The notes beneath the pieces are model-generated. The model was given only the letters and a program-made list of their open reading frames with translations. It ran no database searches and was not told where the DNA came from. A stretch of 64,000 nt of DNA, from assembly GCA_963978545.1 (NCBI GenBank), contig OZ021732.1, positions 63,154,714 to 63,218,713 of the forward strand, written 5' to 3'. A program made the position numbers and the translations under genes. Below are positions 60,011 to 64,000 of this stretch, in pieces (within the stretch, counting starts at the first letter, position 1; each line of letters opens with the position of its first letter). The stretch is from Linyphia triangularis. Lineage: Eukaryota; Arthropoda; Arachnida; Araneae; Linyphiidae.

Positions 60011-60414
60011 GTAAGCCCAAAGTTTGTCTGATAAAAATAAAGCCAACATTTAAACTAATTTCTAGGATGATTTACTTTAAATAAATTCTTAAACTTGTAC
60101 TTTTGTCGGTAGATAAACTTTGAGCGTGACTTTAAACTCAACTTGTATATTGCAGTATAACTGCCAACTAGAACTAATTTCAATAAAGAAAGTTTTTTCC
60201 CTTTTTAAAAATTTCAATAAAATGAAATAATGTCTAAGATATATTAAAGAGATCTAAAGATAAATACATTTTGTATTTATTTTTTATTTTTTTCTTAATA
60301 CGTGATGTTTAAAAAAAGTTCACAAAAAATTACATACATATGTAGTATAAATTTGGAATTAAGGAGACTTTCACAATTTATACACAATTAAATAATTGTT
60401 TTATATCTGTTTTT

Positions 60415-60445
<31 letters not shown>

Positions 60446-61827
60446 GGGGGGGGGGGGGGTATTACATAATTTTCTTTTTGTAGAATTATTGAACTGAATT
60501 ACCAGGTAAAATTTAAACACCCTAGTGAAACACTTTGAAAGAAATGTTTGTGGCATTCATTATTAAGTGGGGTTCTTGGATATGGTATTGTATGTACTAA
60601 ATTTGGTTTCCAAGATAAAAACACTGATACAGAAATACTTTTAGTTAATAAAATAATAGAAGTATTGTTTGACTAATATGCTAAATTTGGATCCCTTTAA
60701 TGAATTATTGCAAATTTGTAATGTAGAACTTTACTTAAAAATAATAAATCTTCAATTAAACCAGTCATTGACAATTACTTTATACCAATAAAATCAAATG
60801 CGTCTCTTTTTGTCAATAAATATTTATAATCATATTTACAATTTTATCAATGCATACTTATAACACTTGAATAGTATTAATTAATAATAATACTAGACAC
60901 TAAAACTAATCCACAATTATCTATTTCTTGTATTTATTAGTTATTTATTCTTTCTAGCTATCTTGTTTGCCTTGCAGTTATATAAGGATGACTGCAACTC
61001 TAAAATAAAAAATTAGCAATTTGAATTTTACAAGCCACCCAAATTCTTAAATTGTAACTTTATTTTAATTCAATGGGTTGAAAATAGTTTGAGTGTCGGG
61101 AAAACATACAATAGAAAAATTCCGAATCCTAAGAACCCAAGCATGAATATGTAGACTACCGACCTAAATCTTTCTTACATCATCTTCATTCATTCCATAT
61201 CCAACCAAAATTAGTTATAAAAATATATATGGTAATACATCACTTTGGCTCGCTATTGCTTGTATTCAAGCAGTTTCAATTCACAGGTAGTGATGACTTG
61301 CAAATACAGCCTCTAGACACGTCCAATGAAACATGGGTACAAACGTTGTATACTGAAATAGAAATGCGTCCCATGTATGCTCGAATAAAAAGCAATGATG
61401 GATCCTCTGAGAAACAGGAAATGGAATCATGAATAAAACAGTCTTCATGCAAAAACCTGGAGTCCCTTTGAGAGTAGTCCCCGACAACTGTTGAAAAAAA
61501 AAGACAAATAATACAAAGCATATCCTTGTAACGTTTTGATAATCTGAATACGCATACATTTCTGTAAGAATTGAAACATCTATAAAGTATCTTTGTTAGC
61601 AAGTATGAGGAATTTCAGGATGCTGTGCAGATTTTTTAATCCATTATGGATGGATACGAGAACAAAATCCATGTAAAATACTTCTGGGACAAACACAGAG
61701 CGCCCTGGAAAGAGCTAAGAAAAAAGTTTTATTTTGTTTGTAGAATTGTTTGAAGAATCAACTGCAATATATGCTTCACGTAACTCTGAAGAAGCATGCA
61801 CTACAATATGCCTAACAATCATTTCAA
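60011..61827. other. gene-free intergenic DNA
   Basis: No supported gene. Frames at 61229-61602 overlap on both strands and have no family motif. Confidence 0.55.
60410..60459. repeat. compound T / GT / G tract
   Basis: 27 T residues, then four GT units, then 15 G residues, with sharp borders. Such compound runs are prone to sequencing and assembly length errors. Confidence 0.9.
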
Positions 61828-63485
61828 TCTGTAATATATATAAAATCCAACGTCTGTCTGTATGTATGAACAGCTATAACTCAAGATTTATTGAACTGAT
61901 TTGGACAAAATTTGTGTCTATTGGTAGATTTGTGGATGCGGATTCGACAGAGTACACTTTTACTACACTTTAATTATACAAAGAACGGTAATTATATATA
62001 GAAACTAATTTTTGCCGTATTGCCGTCTGTGCTTTAATTTTGTTTGAGTAGAAAGTTTCTTCGGAAATGAAACAGTTGGCAATAGTTTAAAGTAAACAAA
62101 TCAAACTTTTAATGTGTTTATACCTCTTAAAAGAAAATCATCTTAAGAGATTAATACAGCAGATTAATACACAATACTAAAAGGATTTTTTTTAACTTTT
62201 CGCACAACCCAAAGCCTTTAAAAAACGGAACAGATGTAGTATAGGACATTTGGCGATTTTTTTCATCTGGTGTTCAGAAAACTACCTCTGAATTAAAAAC
62301 ACGATAACTAAAATAAAATTAAAACATAAATAATAAATGAAATTGAAATATAACTTAAAATAAAATCCATTGCATTTATCCGGGGGAAAAAAATGCCATA
62401 TACAATCGCGCCAAAGAAATGTTCTATACTACATCTGTACCAAAAAAAAAAAAAAAAAACTTGCTTGCTATTCTTTCTGGGACAATACACTAAGAGAAAT
62501 TGCCCCGGCAATTGAGAAATTCTCAGCCAAGGTGTTTAAGGTCAATAAATTGCAGCAGCTTCATGCCTCAGATTGCTCTAATTTGGTACTAATATAATCT
62601 AAACAACTTTTTGCTAAGGATTCACACAAGAGTTGGAAGTTTTACAGAAACCCTTCTGCAATAAGAAATTTGTTTTGAATTGTGCTTAATTTGCCTGAAG
62701 CCTTTTTTTTTTGTATTTTTCTATCAAAGGGACCATTGGTACTCCCAAATATTGTAGGGATTATGCACCAAGGTGAGTTTTGCCAATAAATGGCAGCAGA
62801 CGACGCTTTTGAATAACAAGTGAACTATCGGTGGTTGCCATAATTTGCCGAAGTTTTATGTAAACAATTATTGGCATACAATCCGTACCGTAATTGGCAG
62901 TACCAACGGCCCCATTTAAGCAATTAACGCTCAGATAATAAGAAAATCATTGTCATTACAGGGTGCCAACAAAAATTTATACACTTTGGTATTCACAAAA
63001 AAAATATGACCTGTTTGTGCATTTAAAAATTCCTGTTTTTACACAAATTTTTCCTTTTCCAATTTTGATAAAACTAAAACTGTCACCAAAATGTAGTTTT
63101 AGCGGTAATTATTAATAACAGTGTGCTAAAGCTCCTTTTTTCCTTCAGTTTCGTTTTTACCGAAAATGGTCCAATCCTTTTAAAAATTATTATTTGTTTG
63201 TTCATATTGATATCATTTATATAACAGTCACAAGTAGTGTCTATTATTTTATGGTGTTGATTTTGTAATAACTATTTAGTGTGTCCAGCCTAAAAGAGAC
63301 CCCACATTCAAAGAGAAACCACGTAATTTCCTACGTAATTTCAAATGATTGATTTCAAATTTTTGTTTTGAAAATAATGTAACGCCTCTTTTATGCTTGC
63401 CAACCTGTATGGTGACCTGAATTGTCAAATTCAAAGACCTATTATGCCACAACGGGTACCCAGCAACGCGGTTCCATGCAGCTAG
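61828..63485 (+). mobile_element. Helitron-like non-autonomous element (candidate)
   Basis: The 5' end reads TCTGTAATATATATAAAATCC, preceded by A. The next segment (GTCTGTCTGTATGTATG, then CTATAACTCAAGATTTATTG) is of the kind found just inside arthropod Helitron 5' ends. The 3' end reads ACCCAGCAACGCGGTTCCAT, then GCAGCTAG, followed by T. Insertion between A and T with TC...CTAG termini and no target duplication is the Helitron signature. A GGGTACCC palindrome lies about 30 bases before the end, but I could not confirm the usual 3' hairpin. No Rep/helicase coding is present. It may be two unrelated fragments rather than one 1658-bp unit. Confidence 0.45.
62310..62460 (+). repeat. dispersed repeat with poly-A end, copy 2
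   Basis: Similar to 9545-9660, ending GCGCCAAAGAAATG, then ACATCTGTACC and a pure A run (62443-62459). It lies inside the Helitron-like span, so it would be a later retroposition into it or captured sequence. Confidence 0.5.
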
Positions 63486-64000
63486 TAATAATATATTGAC
63501 ATGATATTTAATTTTTGTTTGTATTCCTTGACGTTTAAAATTTTCTTTGATTATATTCGATGTGTTACTAAAATAACTGAAATTCATCTCAAATTACGCG
63601 ATGGTGTAAAGTATACTTATTGAAATTATATGGAAAATAAGATACTACTATGATTGGATTTGAGTACGTTTTATTTTCGTTCTCAACATTTACGCATTAC
63701 GTTCTCAGCATTTCTCTATGTTAAGAAAAAATTTAAAGTTAATAATATTTGTTTAACATGTTAATATATTGCTTGTCAGTTATTCACGATTCTATTGGGA
63801 TGATATTTGTTTAAAGTCATATTTCGGAAGCTCATCTTAAGTTGAACTCAATGAAATACCTTCGATTTTTAGTATAAGCAACATAATAAGCAGCATAATT
63901 TATTATAAGCAGTATAAAATCCTTGCTGAATAACGAAGGATTGATGTATGCTAAATTTATAATTTTAGATGCATTATATTTAAAAATAAAGTTAGAAATT
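63486..64000. other. gene-free intergenic DNA to window end
   Basis: No supported gene. A short tandem echo, TAAGCANCATAATAAGCAG, occurs near 63877-63915. Confidence 0.6.

Noticed and set aside
61276..61602. Overlapping frames of 108, 92 and 67 codons on both strands.
   Set aside because: All three are mutual shadows; none has a recognised motif or splice context.
1..64000. CRISPR arrays, bacterial operons or an integrated bacterial segment.
   Set aside because: No regularly spaced repeats with unique spacers, no ribosome binding sites and no dense coding; the window is eukaryotic throughout.

Overview
The window reads as AT-rich (roughly 70 % A+T), gene-poor nuclear DNA of an arthropod. 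A spider is my best guess. Reasons: long homopolymer tracts, no long intact reading frames, short signal-peptide exon structure, and a mix of decayed transposons (piggyBac, hAT, Tc1/mariner, Ty3/gypsy, Ty1/copia, a Helitron-like unit, a tRNA-derived SINE) of the kind known from spider genomes. The lineage guess is inference. There are no prokaryotic operons, ribosome binding sites or CRISPR arrays, and no intact rRNA or tRNA gene that I can support.

Layout. 1-6385 is empty AT-rich DNA. 6400-6584 and 11772-11957 are two copies, in opposite orientation, of one tRNA-derived SINE; the first has a 14-bp target-site duplication. 12.1-22.9 kb is mostly gene-free, with two small TA-flanked MITEs (16445-16782 and 20706-20877). 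22919-24654 is an internally deleted piggyBac element with TTAA target sites. 25896-26125 looks like a solo gypsy-type LTR. 30501-30928 holds a 64-bp tandem duplication running into a near-perfect long hairpin. 33.1-35.8 kb is a pair of direct repeats about 600 bp long split by a hAT element with a perfect 8-bp target duplication. 36506-37824 is a deleted Tc1 element with TA ends. 38151-38298 is a copia gag start that runs into a 656-bp fold-back element (38299-38954). 39929-40402 holds unidentified broken coding sequence. 43570-45660 is a decayed Ty3/gypsy element (gag, protease, start of reverse transcriptase). 48039-48841 is a short mariner-superfamily element. 57627-58760 is a second, truncated hAT. 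59600-60010 is a transposase relic. 61828-63485 has Helitron-like ends.

The best candidate for a real host gene is on the minus strand at 55659-55596: an ATG in good context, a hydrophobic signal-peptide-like stretch, and an exact GTAAGT splice donor in phase 1. This looks like the first coding exon of a secreted protein whose remaining exons I could not find, probably because introns are long. A weaker candidate internal exon lies at 35987-36113 on the plus strand. Everything else with coding potential is transposon debris. All of it carries stops, frameshifts or deletions, so no element here looks able to move by itself.
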